A stretch of DNA of 64,000 bases, taken from Alphaproteobacteria bacterium (GTDB lineage Bacteria; Pseudomonadota; Alphaproteobacteria; SMXQ01). A model generated the notes under the pieces. That model was given only the letters and a program-made list of their open reading frames with translations. It made no database searches and was not told where the DNA came from. Below, in pieces: positions 8,105 to 22,057 of this stretch (position 1 is the stretch's first letter; each line of letters opens with the position of its first letter). The position numbers were made by a program, and so were the translations under genes. Where the stretch lies: NCBI GenBank assembly GCA_030831315.1, contig JAURLI010000060.1, forward strand, positions 1 through 64,000, read 5' to 3'.

Positions 8105-10396
8105 ATGGCGACTATTCTCGAAAAACCCGGTTTCAACCCCGACCGTAAGTACAAGGTGATCGGCACCTCGCCGGTCAAGCATGACGGCTTCGACAAGGTG
8201 ACGGGGCGCGCCAAGTTCGCCGCCGACATCTTCCTGCCGGGCATGCTGGTGGGCAAGTTCCTGCGAAGCCCCCACCCCCACGCCATCGTCAAGAAGATCG
8301 ACACTTCGAAGGCCGAGAAGCTGCCGGGCGTGAAGGCGGTTGTGACCCGCGACGATTTTCCCGAATTGAAGCAGGGCACCGGCGGCGGCGACATGACCCG
8401 CCTCGTCATGGCGCGTGAAAAGGTCTACTGGGCGGGCCATCCCGTGGCCGCCGTGGCGGCCACCAGCGAATCGATCGCCAAGAAGGCGCTCAAGCTGATC
8501 AAGGTGCAATACGAAGTCCTGCCCTTCGTCATCGACGAGGTCGAGGCGATGCAGCCGGGCGCCCCCATCCTGCACGATTACATGCGGACCAAGGGCGCCA
8601 AGGATGCCGACGCCGAAAAAAAGACCAACGTGGTCGAGCGCCTCGATCTCGCTCAGGGCGACGTCAATGCCGGCTTCGCCGAGGCCGATGTCGTCGTCGA
8701 CTGGTCGTTCGACACCAAGCCGATGCACCAGGGCTATATCGAACCGCAGTCCTGCGTCGCGTCCTACTCGGACGACGGCCAGGTCGATCTGTGGTGCTGC
8801 ACCCAGGCGCCCTTCGTCTACCGCGACCGCCTGACCCAGATCCTCAAGATCGATTCCTCGAAGATCAAGATCCAGCAGTCGGAACTGGGCGGCGGCTTCG
8901 GCGGCAAGACCACGTTTTATGCCGAACCGGTCGCCATCGCCCTTGCCCGCAAGGCCAAGCGCCCGGTGAAGATGACGCTGACCCGCAGCGAGGTCCTGCA
9001 GAGCACCGGGCCGGTATCGGGCACCCATTCGCGCATCAAGATGGGCTGCAAGAAGGACGGCACCATCGTCGCCGCCGATTCGGAGCTTGTCTTCCAGACC
9101 GGCCCCTACACGGGTTCAGCCTTCCTGAACGCACCCCAGGCGATGCTGACGCGCTACGACATCGCCAACATCAGGACCATCGCCCACGAAGTCGTTTCCA
9201 ACCGGCCCAAGGTCAGCTCGTTCCGCGCACCCTGCGTGCCGCAGATCGTCTTCGGCGTCGAAGGCGTGATCAACGAGATGGCGAAGAAGATCGGCATGGA
9301 CCCGCTCGACTTCCGCATGAAGAACGCCATCGCCGAAGGCCACAAGACCATCTACGGCCAGACCTTCAACCGCATCGGCTTCGTCGAAACCCTAGAAACG
9401 GCCAAGGCCTGCGATCATTACCGCTCGCCCGTCCCCGCCGGCCAGGGACGCGGCATCGCCTGCGGCTTCTGGTTCAACCGCGGCGGCGAAACCGCGGGCT
9501 CGATGCAGCTGGCGCCTGACGGCACCGTGACGATCTCGCTGGGTACCGCCGACGTCGCCGGTTCGCGCATGTCGATGGCGATGATGGCGGCCGAGGAATT
9601 CGGCATCCCCGTCGATCGCATCCGCGCCACGCTGGCCGACACCAACTCGCTCGGCTTCAACCGCGTGACCGCGGGCAGCCGCACGACGTTTTCGAGCGGC
9701 ATGATCGTCGTCGATTCGGCGCGAAAGATCATCGGCGAGCTGTGCCGCCGCGCCGCCAAGATCTGGGGCGTGCCGGAAGAAGCCGTGACCTTCGAGGACG
9801 GCCATTGCCGTCCCGCCGGCCAGAACGCGGGCGACTTCGACCCGCTGTCGATGAAGGACATCGCCTCCAAGACGACGCCGACGATGGGCGCCATCTCGGG
9901 CCATTCGGAAATGAACGTCACCGGCGCCGGCCCCGGCTTCGCCGTGCATATCGTCGACGTGGACGTGGACAAGGAAACCGGCCTGGTGGGCGTCAAGCGC
10001 TACACCATCGTCGAGGACGCGGGCAAGGCCATCAGCCCGGCCCAGGTCGAAGGCCAGTTCCAGGGGGCCGCGGTGCAGGGCATCGGCTGGGCGCTGAACG
10101 AGGAATACGTCTTCGGCGCCGACGGCAGGATGCAGAACCCGAGCTTCCTCGACTACCGGATGCCGGTGGCCTCCGACGTGCCGATGATCGACACGGTGAT
10201 CGTGGAAGTGCCCAACCCGAAGCATCCCTTCGGCCTGCGCGGTGTCGGCGAAGTGCCGCTGACGCCGTCCATGGCGGCCATCGCCAACGCGGTGGGCGAA
10301 GTGATCGGCATCCGGCCGCGTTCGCTGCCGATGTCGCCGCCGCGCGTCCTCAAGCTGATCGAGGAAGCCCGCGCCAAGGGCCTGCTGAAGGGCTAG
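8105..10396 (+). CDS. Molybdenum hydroxylase large (molybdopterin-binding) subunit, xanthine dehydrogenase family
   Basis: 763 aa; DKVTGRAKFAADIFLPGML, ELGGGFGGKTTFYAEPVA, GVGEVPLTPSMAAIANAV motifs. Confidence 0.9.
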   Translation: MATILEKPGFNPDRKYKVIGTSPVKHDGFDKVTGRAKFAADIFLPGMLVGKFLRSPHPHAIVKKIDTSKAEKLPGVKAVVTRDDFPELKQGTGGGDMTRLVMAREKVYWAGHPVAAVAATSESIAKKALKLIKVQYEVLPFVIDEVEAMQPGAPILHDYMRTKGAKDADAEKKTNVVERLDLAQGDVNAGFAEADVVVDWSFDTKPMHQGYIEPQSCVASYSDDGQVDLWCCTQAPFVYRDRLTQILKIDSSKIKIQQSELGGGFGGKTTFYAEPVAIALARKAKRPVKMTLTRSEVLQSTGPVSGTHSRIKMGCKKDGTIVAADSELVFQTGPYTGSAFLNAPQAMLTRYDIANIRTIAHEVVSNRPKVSSFRAPCVPQIVFGVEGVINEMAKKIGMDPLDFRMKNAIAEGHKTIYGQTFNRIGFVETLETAKACDHYRSPVPAGQGRGIACGFWFNRGGETAGSMQLAPDGTVTISLGTADVAGSRMSMAMMAAEEFGIPVDRIRATLADTNSLGFNRVTAGSRTTFSSGMIVVDSARKIIGELCRRAAKIWGVPEEAVTFEDGHCRPAGQNAGDFDPLSMKDIASKTTPTMGAISGHSEMNVTGAGPGFAVHIVDVDVDKETGLVGVKRYTIVEDAGKAISPAQVEGQFQGAAVQGIGWALNEEYVFGADGRMQNPSFLDYRMPVASDVPMIDTVIVEVPNPKHPFGLRGVGEVPLTPSMAAIANAVGEVIGIRPRSLPMSPPRVLKLIEEARAKGLLKG

Positions 10397-10423
10397 ACGC
10401 CCGGCGCGGCATTTCGGGGGAAG

Positions 10424-10499
10424 TGGTGGGCCCGCCAGGATTCGAACCTGGGACAACACCGTTATGAGCGGTGCGTTCTAACCGCTGAACTACAGGCCC
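10424..10499 (-). tRNA. tRNA-Ile(CAU) (tRNA-Ile2)
   Basis: Reverse complement GGGCCTGTAGTTCAGCGGTTAGAACGCACCGCTCATAACGGTGTTGTCCCAGGTTCGAATCCTGGCGGGCCCACCA: full cloverleaf, anticodon loop CTCATAA, encoded CCA, GGGCCTG acceptor typical of Ile2 rather than Met. Confidence 0.92.
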
Positions 10500-10574
10500 T
10501 CCGAGGGGGAAAGTAACGAAGCAGGGGCGAAGGGCAAGGGCTTTTGCTCAGACCCCCTGCCCGCCTTACTGCCC

Positions 10575-11777
10575 CTAGCGCCTGCCCCCTGCAAGCCGCG
10601 CTGCGTCCGGATGGCGGCGCAGGCGCGCCATAGCGGCCGCGCCGAACAGTGGCCCGAGAGCGAGCGGCGCAAAAGCCCAGCCCCAGCCTACCGCCGCCAC
10701 CAGCGCCGGCATCATGTGAATGGTGAGAAGCGTCAGCAGGAACCCGGCCGAGGTCTGCACCGTCAGCATGGTGCCGGTCAGTTCAGGCGGCGACAGTTCG
10801 GCGATTGAAGCCGAAAACTGCGCCGAATCGGCTATGACGCTGACGCCCCAGAGGAGGCACAGCGCGCCCACGAGCATCGGATGCGCGCCAAACACAAAAC
10901 CGACGGAAAGAGCGCAGGCGCCACTGATTACCAGCGCGCCGATGGTGACGGCCGTGCGCCCGCAGCGGTCCGCGAGCCAGCCGCCCGCGAAGCAGCCGAC
11001 GGCACCGCCGACACCGATGGTGAGAAAGGCGACAATACGGGCAAGGGCATCGGCATCGAAGCCCGCAGAGTTGATGCGGAAGCTCGCAGCCAGAAACACA
11101 CCGAGCCAAGCCCACATGGCGTAGAGCTCCCACATATGGCCGAGGTAGCCGAAATTGGCGAGTCGCAGCGAGCGCGAACGAAAAGCCAGCATCAATTCGC
11201 CCGGCGAAAAGGCACGCGGCGCCACATGGCGCGGGCCGAGGCGCACGAAGTTGACTGCGACCGCGGCAAAGAGCGCGGTCAGTGACGTCGCCCCGATGGT
11301 GAAGCGCCAGTCGATGCCGCCCAACGCATTGAACAGGTGCGGCGAGGCCGAACCCAGTGTCAGCGCGCCCACCAGCACCGCGACGAGCAGGCCAAGATCG
11401 TTCTTCGCCCAGCTTGCCGCCATCTTCATGCCGACGGGATAGATCCCGGCCATGCACGTGCCGGTGACGAAGCGCGCGGCATAGACCGCGGCCGAACCCG
11501 GCTCGAACGCGAGGATCAGGGCATTGGCGGCGGCGGCGACGATGGTCGAGGCCATGAAATAGCGCCGGGGATCGAGCCGGTCGGCAAGGCCGAAGATTGC
11601 GCTCAGCACTGTTCCCGCGACGAAACCCGCCTGCACGCTGCTGGTGAAAAGGGACACCTGCGCCGCGGAGAGCGCATATTCGCGCAGGATCGATGGCACG
11701 ACGGCCGAGGCCGAGAACCACAACGACAGCGCCGCCACCTCGCAGATGGCGAGCAATGCGATGGAAATCGCTTTCAT
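10575..11777 (-). CDS. MFS transporter
   Basis: Start [31 protein letters not shown]; 12-TM-like hydrophobicity. Confidence 0.8.
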   Translation of the reverse strand: MKAISIALLAICEVAALSLWFSASAVVPSILREYALSAAQVSLFTSSVQAGFVAGTVLSAIFGLADRLDPRRYFMASTIVAAAANALILAFEPGSAAVYAARFVTGTCMAGIYPVGMKMAASWAKNDLGLLVAVLVGALTLGSASPHLFNALGGIDWRFTIGATSLTALFAAVAVNFVRLGPRHVAPRAFSPGELMLAFRSRSLRLANFGYLGHMWELYAMWAWLGVFLAASFRINSAGFDADALARIVAFLTIGVGGAVGCFAGGWLADRCGRTAVTIGALVISGACALSVGFVFGAHPMLVGALCLLWGVSVIADSAQFSASIAELSPPELTGTMLTVQTSAGFLLTLLTIHMMPALVAAVGWGWAFAPLALGPLFGAAAMARLRRHPDAARLAGGRR

Positions 11778-11841
11778 GCCTTCCCCTTGGCCCAAACCTA
11801 GACCTGTGTCCGGCCCGCGGCAAGAAACGGCGCGGAAACGA

Positions 11842-11867
11842 AAACGGCGCCCCGCGGGGCGCCGTTT
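11842..11867 (-). terminator. Rho-independent terminator downstream of rpoD
   Basis: Perfect 26-nt palindrome aaacggcgccccgcggggcgccgttt followed on the minus strand by a T-rich tract. Confidence 0.7.
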
Positions 11868-11888
11868 CGCATGTCTGGTAAACCGACC

Positions 11889-13931
11889 TCAGGTGTCGAG
11901 GAAGCTGCGCAGCAGGCGCGAGCGCGACGGGTGCTTCAGCTTCCTGAGCGCCTTCGCCTCGATCTGGCGGATACGTTCGCGGGTAACCGAGAACTGCTGG
12001 CCGACTTCTTCCAGCGTGTGGTCGGTGTTCATGCCGATGCCGAAACGCATGCGCAGCACGCGCTCCTCGCGTGGCGTGAGGGAGGCCAGAACCCGCGTCG
12101 TGGTTTCGCGCAGGTTCGACTGGATCGCCGCTTCCACCGGAAGGACGGCGTTCTTGTCCTCGATGAAATCGCCGAGATGGCTGTCTTCCTCGTCGCCGAT
12201 GGGGGTTTCGAGGCTGATCGGCTCCTTGGCGATCTTGAGGACCTTGCGCACCTTTTCGAGCGGCATGGCAAGGCGTTCGGCCAGTTCTTCCGGCGTCGGC
12301 TCGCGCCCGAACTCGTGCAGCATCTGGCGCGAGGTACGCACCAGCTTGTTGATCGTTTCGATCATGTGCACGGGGATACGGATGGTGCGCGCCTGGTCGG
12401 CGATCGAACGGGTGATCGCCTGACGGATCCACCACGTCGCATAGGTCGAGAACTTGTAGCCGCGGCGGTATTCGAACTTGTCGACCGCCTTCATCAGGCC
12501 GATGTTGCCTTCCTGGATCAGGTCGAGGAACTGCAGGCCGCGGTTGGTGTACTTCTTGGCGATGGAGATGACGAGGCGCAGGTTCGCTTCGACCATTTCC
12601 TTCTTGGCGCGGCCCGCTTCGCGCTCGCCGCGCTGGACGCGCTGGACGATGCGTTTGAACTCGCTGATGTCGAGCATCGCAAGCGAGGCAACATCGGCGA
12701 TGTCCTGGCGGATTTCCTTCACCTCGTCCTTGTGCTTGGTGGCGAAGGTGTTCCAGCCCTTGCCCTTGAGGCGCGAAAGACGGCGCAGCCAGTTGGGGTC
12801 CACTTCGCTGCCGGTATAGCGCTCGAGGAAATCCTCGCGGCTGACGCGGCACTTCATCGCCAGGCGCAACATGCGCCCTTCGAGACCGACGAGGCGGCGG
12901 TTGAGGCCGTAAAGCTCGTCCATCAGCTGCTCGATGCGGCCATTGTTGAGGTGCACGCCTTCCATCAGGTCGATCAGCTCGCGCGTCAGCTTCTCGTAGC
13001 GCTTGTCGTTGGCGGGCGGCAGGGCCTGGCCCTTGCGTGCCGCCGTCAGGCGCTTGTCCTGAAGGGTCTTGAGCTTCTTGTAGGTGGACGCGATGGCGTC
13101 GAACTTGGCAAGCACGTCCGGCTTGATGCGGCTTTCCATCGTCGCCAGCGAGACGTTGGCCTCGCCGTCGTCGTCGTAATCGTCGCTGTCTTCGCCCTCG
13201 GCTTTCGGCTGGGCTTCTTCGCCGCCCTCGGCCTTCTGTGCCTTGACGGGCTTTTCGCCCTTCTCGGCCTTTTCCGCCGGGGCGTCACCCGTATCCGCGG
13301 CCGGAGCCGCCGCCGCCTGGGACTTGCCTTCAGCGTCGGGGCCGCCGCCATAGGTGGCGTCGAGGTCGATGATGTCGCGCAGCAGAACTTCGTCGTTCTT
13401 GAGCATCTCGCGCCACTTCATCAGCGAAGCGAGCGTCAGCGGGCTTTCGCAGATGCCGCCGATCATTTCCTCGCGGCCGGCCTCGATGCGCTTGGCGATC
13501 TCGATTTCGCCCTCGCGCGAGAGCAGCTCGACCGAACCCATCTCGCGCAGGTACATGCGCACGGGGTCGTCGGTGCGGCCGTATTCCTCTTCGGCGGGCT
13601 TTTCTTCCTCGCCCTCTTCCTCGCGGGAAGCGGTCGATTCGTTTTCGCCGGAGTTCGATGAATCGTCGCCCTCTTCGTTCTCGACGACGTTGATGCCCAT
13701 CTCGTTGAGATTGGCCATCACGTCCTCGATCTGCTCGGAGGAGAAGTGCTCGGGCGGCAGCGCCTTGTTGAGCTCGTCATAGGTGACGTAGCCGCGCTCC
13801 TTGCCCTTGGCCAGCATCTTCTTGATGGTGGCGCCGAGAGAATCGATCACCGGCCCCGCGGAGGAGGTCGCTTCCTCCTCGCTGTCCTCGGAGTCCTTCT
13901 CTGTCGCCTTGCTGGGTTTCTTGGTCGCCAT
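11889..13931 (-). CDS. rpoD: RNA polymerase primary sigma factor RpoD (sigma-70)
   Basis: [62 protein letters not shown] and C-terminal region 4 [32 protein letters not shown]. Confidence 0.97.
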   Translation of the reverse strand: MATKKPSKATEKDSEDSEEEATSSAGPVIDSLGATIKKMLAKGKERGYVTYDELNKALPPEHFSSEQIEDVMANLNEMGINVVENEEGDDSSNSGENESTASREEEGEEEKPAEEEYGRTDDPVRMYLREMGSVELLSREGEIEIAKRIEAGREEMIGGICESPLTLASLMKWREMLKNDEVLLRDIIDLDATYGGGPDAEGKSQAAAAPAADTGDAPAEKAEKGEKPVKAQKAEGGEEAQPKAEGEDSDDYDDDGEANVSLATMESRIKPDVLAKFDAIASTYKKLKTLQDKRLTAARKGQALPPANDKRYEKLTRELIDLMEGVHLNNGRIEQLMDELYGLNRRLVGLEGRMLRLAMKCRVSREDFLERYTGSEVDPNWLRRLSRLKGKGWNTFATKHKDEVKEIRQDIADVASLAMLDISEFKRIVQRVQRGEREAGRAKKEMVEANLRLVISIAKKYTNRGLQFLDLIQEGNIGLMKAVDKFEYRRGYKFSTYATWWIRQAITRSIADQARTIRIPVHMIETINKLVRTSRQMLHEFGREPTPEELAERLAMPLEKVRKVLKIAKEPISLETPIGDEEDSHLGDFIEDKNAVLPVEAAIQSNLRETTTRVLASLTPREERVLRMRFGIGMNTDHTLEEVGQQFSVTRERIRQIEAKALRKLKHPSRSRLLRSFLDT

Positions 13932-14169
13932 GCGCCGTCGTCCGTCCTGTCGTGACTGGTAGGCCGGGCGCCGCCCGGCCATCGGAAATTCGCCTGTCCA
14001 CGCGCCCCCTTGGAACGCGCAAACACGCAGCCGGCCCCGAGGGGAGCCGCCGCGTGAGGCCCTTCATTTAAGGTCTAAGCCGCCGATGTTCAATAGCCGA
14101 TACCCCCCTGCAAAACCTTGGTTTTTAGGCAACCCCGGGAAAACCCGGGTTTTCCGTGACTTTCCAGCC

Positions 14170-16050
14170 CTAGCCCCCCGACTTGCGGCCCGAGGCCATG
14201 CCAAATTCGTCGATTTCGGCCACCGTATGCTCGGGCGCATCGGCCGCGAGCTTGAGGGCACGGAAGCGTTCCCACTGTTCCTCGGTCATGTCGGTGGCCA
14301 GCAGTTCCTCGCTTTCGGCAAGGCTTGTCCGCAGGTTGCCGAAGCGCCGGTGCAGGGCCAGAACCTGCCGGAAGCCGATCAGGGCATCGGCGCGGGCGGC
14401 CTCCGCGCGGGCGAACCAGTCGAGCACGCGCTGGGCATTGCCCGAAAGCGCCTCCACCGTGCGCGCAAAACCGCGCTCGGCGAGGGCGGCCGACAATTCC
14501 CCGGCGCCGAGGACCATGTTGCTTTCAGCCGCGTGCTGGCTGGCGACGTCGAGAATGGCCTGACGCAGGCTGTCGTATTCGTGGTTGTCGATCTCGATGG
14601 CGGCGAACTCGTCGGCAAGTTCGGCGAGCAGGTCGGGATGGTTCAGCACGCAGGCGACCATGACGCGTTCACGCGCCTCGGCCCGGCCTTCCTCGGAACC
14701 GATCAAGGGATCGCTGGCGAGCGGCCGGTTGGCGGCGGCGCGGCCGAACGGCGCGCTGCGACGGCGTGCACCTGTGACGGGCGAATAATCGGCGAAAGCC
14801 TCGCGCAGGCGGGCGCGGAACTCGCCGACGTAATGTTCCTGCACGCCGCGATCGGCGATGGAGCGCGCACGCGCCATCAGGTTCTTTTCCACGAGTGCCC
14901 GGCGCTCGGGCGTGTCCACGGGCTTGCCGCGGGTTTCCATGTCCCAGATGACCTGGCTCATCGGCTTGGCCTGGGCCAGCACCGAATCCATGCCCGCCCG
15001 CCCGCGCGCCTTGATCAGGCTGTCGGGATCGTCGCTTTTGGGCAGTTCGACGAAACGCAGGCTGTTGCCCGGCCGCAGCAAGGGAAGTGCCCGTTCGGCC
15101 GCGCGTGCCGCCGCCCGCTGGCCCGCCGCGTCGCCGTCGAAGCACAGCACCGGCTCGGGCACGACGCGCCAGAGCGCCTCGATCTGGGCCTCGGTCAGCG
15201 CCGTGCCAAGCGGCGCCATCGCCGGGAAGCCCGCGCGCAGCAGCGCGATGACGTCCATGTAGCCTTCGGTCAGGCACAGAAGGCCGGTTTCGCGCGCCGA
15301 TTTCAGCGCATGCGACCAGCCGTAGAGATTGTGCCCCTTCTGGAACAGGGGCGTTTCGGGGGAGTTGAGATACTTGGGCTCGCCCTCGCCCATGATGCGC
15401 CCGCCGAAAGCGATGGGCCGCCCGCGCCGGTCGAAGATCGGAAAGATGACGCGGCCGCGGAAGCGGTCATAGGAGGCGCGCTCGTCCTCGGGCTGGATCA
15501 GCAGGCCCGCCGTCACCAGCAGGCTTTCGGTGATGCCGCCGCCCATGAGCGCGGTCTTGAGGGCCGAGCGCGAATCGGGCGCATAGCCCAGGCGAAAGCG
15601 GGCGATGGTTTCCTCGTCCAGCCCGCGGCCCTTGAGGTAATCGCGCGCGCCCTGCCCGCGCGGGCCGCGCAGTTCCTTTTCAAAAAAGGCCGCCGCCGCT
15701 TCGCATACCGCATAGAGCGATACCGCCGCCTCGGCGCGCTGGCGCTCCTCGGGGCTGGTCTTCGGCATCTCGATCCCGGCGTCCTCGGCCAGGCGTTCGA
15801 CCGTTTCGGGGAAGGAGAGGTTCTCCGTACGCATGACGAAGCCGATGACATCGCCATGCGCACCGCAGCCGAAGCAGTGAAAGAAGCCCTTGTCCTCGTT
15901 GACCGTGAACGACGGCGTCTTTTCGTTATGAAAGGGACACAGGCCCGAGAATTCGCGCCCCTTGCGCGTCAGCTTCACCTTGCGCGCAACGCGGTCGGCA
16001 AGGCCGACGCGGGCGCGGATCTCGTCAAGGAACTGGGGCGTGAAGCTCAT
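14170..16050 (-). CDS. dnaG: DNA primase DnaG
   Basis: Zinc-binding CPFHNEKTPSFTVNEDKGFFHCFGCGAHGDVIGFVM, TOPRIM region; internal start MSFTPQFLDEIRARVGL. Confidence 0.96.
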   Translation of the reverse strand: MSFTPQFLDEIRARVGLADRVARKVKLTRKGREFSGLCPFHNEKTPSFTVNEDKGFFHCFGCGAHGDVIGFVMRTENLSFPETVERLAEDAGIEMPKTSPEERQRAEAAVSLYAVCEAAAAFFEKELRGPRGQGARDYLKGRGLDEETIARFRLGYAPDSRSALKTALMGGGITESLLVTAGLLIQPEDERASYDRFRGRVIFPIFDRRGRPIAFGGRIMGEGEPKYLNSPETPLFQKGHNLYGWSHALKSARETGLLCLTEGYMDVIALLRAGFPAMAPLGTALTEAQIEALWRVVPEPVLCFDGDAAGQRAAARAAERALPLLRPGNSLRFVELPKSDDPDSLIKARGRAGMDSVLAQAKPMSQVIWDMETRGKPVDTPERRALVEKNLMARARSIADRGVQEHYVGEFRARLREAFADYSPVTGARRRSAPFGRAAANRPLASDPLIGSEEGRAEARERVMVACVLNHPDLLAELADEFAAIEIDNHEYDSLRQAILDVASQHAAESNMVLGAGELSAALAERGFARTVEALSGNAQRVLDWFARAEAARADALIGFRQVLALHRRFGNLRTSLAESEELLATDMTEEQWERFRALKLAADAPEHTVAEIDEFGMASGRKSGG

Positions 16051-16141
16051 TTCGGCCTGCACGGGAAAAAAAGGCGCGGCCCGAAGGGGCGCCGGGGGAA
16101 AATCATAACGTCGCGGGCACCCGGGAAACAACCGGGGCGCC

Positions 16142-16150
16142 TGTGGATAA
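16142..16150 (-). promoter_or_regulatory. Consensus DnaA box TTATCCACA upstream of dnaG
   Basis: tgtggataa on + strand = TTATCCACA on - strand, in the yqeY-dnaG intergenic region. Confidence 0.5.
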
Positions 16151-16180
16151 CCGATTTGAGCGGGGAAAAACCCGGAAAAC

Positions 16181-16645
16181 CTAGCCCGCCGAGAGGCGGT
16201 TCTTGACCAGCTGGGACGCCTTGGCGAAGTCCATGCGCCCGGCGTAGCGCTCCTTCAGGGCGGCCATGGCCTTGCCCATGTCCTTGATCGAGGCGGCGCC
16301 GATATCGGTCACGGTGGCGTCGATGGCGGCCTTGACCTCGTCTTCGGACATCTGCTTGGGCAGGAAGGTCTTGATGATCTCGATCTCTTCCTCTTCCTGC
16401 TGGACGAGGTCGGAACGGTTGCCCTTCTGGTACTGCTCGATCGAATCGTGGCGCTGCTTGATCATCTTCTGCAGCATTTCGAGGATGGCATCGTCGCCGA
16501 TGCCGCCGTCCCCCTTGCCCTCGCCGCGCGCGGCGATGTCGCGGTCCTTGAGCGCGGCAAGGATCAGGCGCAGCGTCGAAGTCGCGCGCACATCCTTGGC
16601 CTTCATGGCCGTCTTCAACGCCTCGTTGATGTCCTGGCGCAGCAT
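16181..16645 (-). CDS. yqeY: GatB/YqeY domain-containing protein
   Basis: MLRQDINEALKTAMKAKDVRATSTLRLILAALKDRDI...; conserved position next to dnaG. Confidence 0.9.
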   Translation of the reverse strand: MLRQDINEALKTAMKAKDVRATSTLRLILAALKDRDIAARGEGKGDGGIGDDAILEMLQKMIKQRHDSIEQYQKGNRSDLVQQEEEEIEIIKTFLPKQMSEDEVKAAIDATVTDIGAASIKDMGKAMAALKERYAGRMDFAKASQLVKNRLSAG

Positions 16646-16757
16646 GGCGCTTGCCTCCGTCGGAAAGCGCGGACCTTAGCGAATCTTTCGCCTGATGGCA
16701 ATCCTGAGAAAATTTATAACTAACTGAAAATAATGAGATTTTTTTCTCTGACGGCCC

Positions 16758-16786
16758 TTGACGGCGGCCGCGCGAGCCTTTAATTA
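16758..16786 (+). promoter_or_regulatory. Predicted sigma-70 promoter for carAB
   Basis: TTGACG (16758-16763), 17-nt spacer, TAATTA (16781-16786), 65 bp upstream of the carA ATG. Confidence 0.55.
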
Positions 16787-16850
16787 ACGCGCGTTTGACC
16801 GCTGATGCCGACCGGCGCGGCGGTGCCTCCTCCCCGAAGGGAAAGATTTC

Positions 16851-18140
16851 ATGGCGAAGGCCACGACGACGCCCTCCAAAGCGCGCAAGAAAGCGCGGCA
16901 GGGGGCAGTCGTTTCGCCCAAAGCCTCGCGCAAGTCCCCGGTCAAAGCCCAGCCCAAAACCGCGCAAGAGCGCCTCGACTTCGCCGCCGACCATCGCCCG
17001 CCGGGCGCCAGCGCGGCGATGGTGCTGGCCGACGGCAGCGTATTCTGGGGCAAGGGCTTCGGCGCGGGTGCCGCGACCGTGGGCGAGGTCTGCTTCAACA
17101 CCTCGATCACCGGCTACCAGGAAATCCTGACCGATCCCTCCTATGCCGGGCAGATCATCACCTTCACCTTCCCCCACATCGGCAACGTAGGCGCCAACGA
17201 CGAAGACATCGAAACGATCACCCCCGCCGCGCGCGGCCTCGTCGTGCGCGCCAACGTCACCGAGCCCGCCAACTGGCGCGCCATCGAGCATCTCGAACAC
17301 TGGCTGCTGTCCCACGGCCTGCCCGGCATCGCCGGCGTCGATACCCGGGCGCTGACCGCGCGCATCCGCGACGCGGGCGCCCCCAACGGCGCGCTCGCCT
17401 TCGCACCCAAGGGCGAACCGGACCTCGCGGCACTGCACAAGATGGCGGCGGGCTGGCCCGGCCTCGAAGGCATGGACCTCGCGCGCGACGTTACCTGCCG
17501 CCAGAGCTACAGCTGGGACGAAACCCGCTGGCAGCTGGGCAAGGGCTACGGCGCGCTCGCCAATCCGCGCTTCAAGGTGGTGGCGATGGATTTCGGCGCC
17601 AAACGCAACATCCTGCGCTGCCTCGCCGCCGCCGGCTGCGCCGTCACCGTTGTACCGGCCGAGACATCGGCCGCCGACATCCTCGCCATGAACCCCGACG
17701 GCATCTTCCTGTCGAACGGTCCGGGCGATCCGGCGGCGACCGGCGCCTATGCCGTGCCCGCGATCCGCGAACTGGTTGCTTCGGGCAAGCCGGTCTTCGG
17801 CATCTGCCTCGGCCACCAGTTGCTCGGCCTGGCACTCGGCGCGCGCACCAAGAAGATGGCCATCGGGCATCGCGGCGCCAATCACCCGGTCAAGGACCTC
17901 GCCACCGGCAAGGTCGAGATCACCAGCCAGAACCACGGCTTCGTGGTGATGGAAGACACCCTGCCCGCGGGCGTAAAGGCGACCCACGTGTCGCTGTTCG
18001 ATGGCTCCCTTGAAGGGCTGGCGCTCAAGGACAAGCCGGTGTTCAGCGTCCAGTATCACCCCGAAGCCTCGCCCGGGCCCCAGGACAGCCATTACCTGTT
18101 CGATCGTTTCGTCGCGCTGATGCAGGAAAAGAAGAAGTAA
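16851..18140 (+). CDS. carA: Carbamoyl-phosphate synthase small subunit
   Basis: [30 protein letters not shown] and [14 protein letters not shown] glutaminase motif; SD GAAGGGA upstream of the ATG. Confidence 0.96.
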   Translation: MAKATTTPSKARKKARQGAVVSPKASRKSPVKAQPKTAQERLDFAADHRPPGASAAMVLADGSVFWGKGFGAGAATVGEVCFNTSITGYQEILTDPSYAGQIITFTFPHIGNVGANDEDIETITPAARGLVVRANVTEPANWRAIEHLEHWLLSHGLPGIAGVDTRALTARIRDAGAPNGALAFAPKGEPDLAALHKMAAGWPGLEGMDLARDVTCRQSYSWDETRWQLGKGYGALANPRFKVVAMDFGAKRNILRCLAAAGCAVTVVPAETSAADILAMNPDGIFLSNGPGDPAATGAYAVPAIRELVASGKPVFGICLGHQLLGLALGARTKKMAIGHRGANHPVKDLATGKVEITSQNHGFVVMEDTLPAGVKATHVSLFDGSLEGLALKDKPVFSVQYHPEASPGPQDSHYLFDRFVALMQEKKK

Positions 18141-18142
18141 CC

Positions 18143-21400
<3,258 letters not shown>

Positions 21401-21489
21401 TTCCTCCGGTTTTCTTTGCGCTATAGTTTTGGGGTCGGCCGGGGAACCGGCCGATGCCGGATTTGTGCGTAAATAAGCTGGATCAGTCG

Positions 21490-21963
21490 ATGAACAAGGT
21501 TCCCATGACCAAGGCCGGGTATGAAAACCTGGTCGACGAAGTGAAGCGCCTCAAGACGGTGGAGCGCCCCGCGGTGGTGCGCGCCATCGAGGAAGCGCGC
21601 TCCCACGGCGATCTCTCGGAAAATGCCGAATACCATGCCGCGCGCGAAAAGCAGGCCTTCATCGAAGGGCGCCTGATCGAGCTCGAAGACAAGATCGCCC
21701 GGGCCGAGGTCATCGACATCAGCCAGATGTCGGGCAGCGTCATCCGCTTCGGCGCGACGGTGACGGTGGTGGACGAAGACACCGACGAGGAATCCACCTA
21801 CATCATCGTCGGCGAGGACGAGGCCGACATCGCCAAGGGAAGGCTTTCGGTCACGGCGCCGCTGGCGCGCGCGCTGATCGGCAAGGAAAAGGGCGACACC
21901 TTCGAGGTGACGACGCCCGGCGGCTCCAAGGGCTACGAAGTCCTGAAGGTGGCCTATAAATAA
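21490..21963 (+). CDS. greA: Transcription elongation factor GreA
   Basis: MNKVPMTKAGYENLVDEVKRLKTVERPAVVRAIEEARSHGDLSENAEYHAAREKQAFIEGR. Confidence 0.96.
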   Translation: MNKVPMTKAGYENLVDEVKRLKTVERPAVVRAIEEARSHGDLSENAEYHAAREKQAFIEGRLIELEDKIARAEVIDISQMSGSVIRFGATVTVVDEDTDEESTYIIVGEDEADIAKGRLSVTAPLARALIGKEKGDTFEVTTPGGSKGYEVLKVAYK

Positions 21964-22057
21964 TCCCCCCTCGCGGCCGGCATTTGCCGAGGCGCTCGCC
22001 TGGTGGCTGCGCCTCGGTCTCATCAGTTTCGGCGGGCCCGCCGGCCAGATCAGCATC

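Noticed and set aside
6753-10396. Aerobic CO dehydrogenase (coxMSL) by gene order
   Set aside because: Large subunit lacks the AYRCSFR form I active-site loop, so CODH cannot be claimed.
10424-10499. tRNA-Met from the CAT anticodon
   Set aside because: GGGCC acceptor and overall sequence match tRNA-Ile2 (lysidine-modified CAU) rather than elongator or initiator Met.
10783-12852. 689-aa minus-strand ORF spanning the rpoD and MFS genes
   Set aside because: Out-of-frame reading of two well-supported genes across a terminator.
14104-14160. cccggg-aaaa-cccggg hairpin as a dnaG terminator
   Set aside because: Self-complementary but weakly supported; alternative pairings and no clear T-run in the expected direction, so not listed as a feature.
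16047-18092. 681-aa minus-strand ORF antisense to carA and overlapping yqeY
   Set aside because: Shadow frame; real genes are in other frames with strong motifs.
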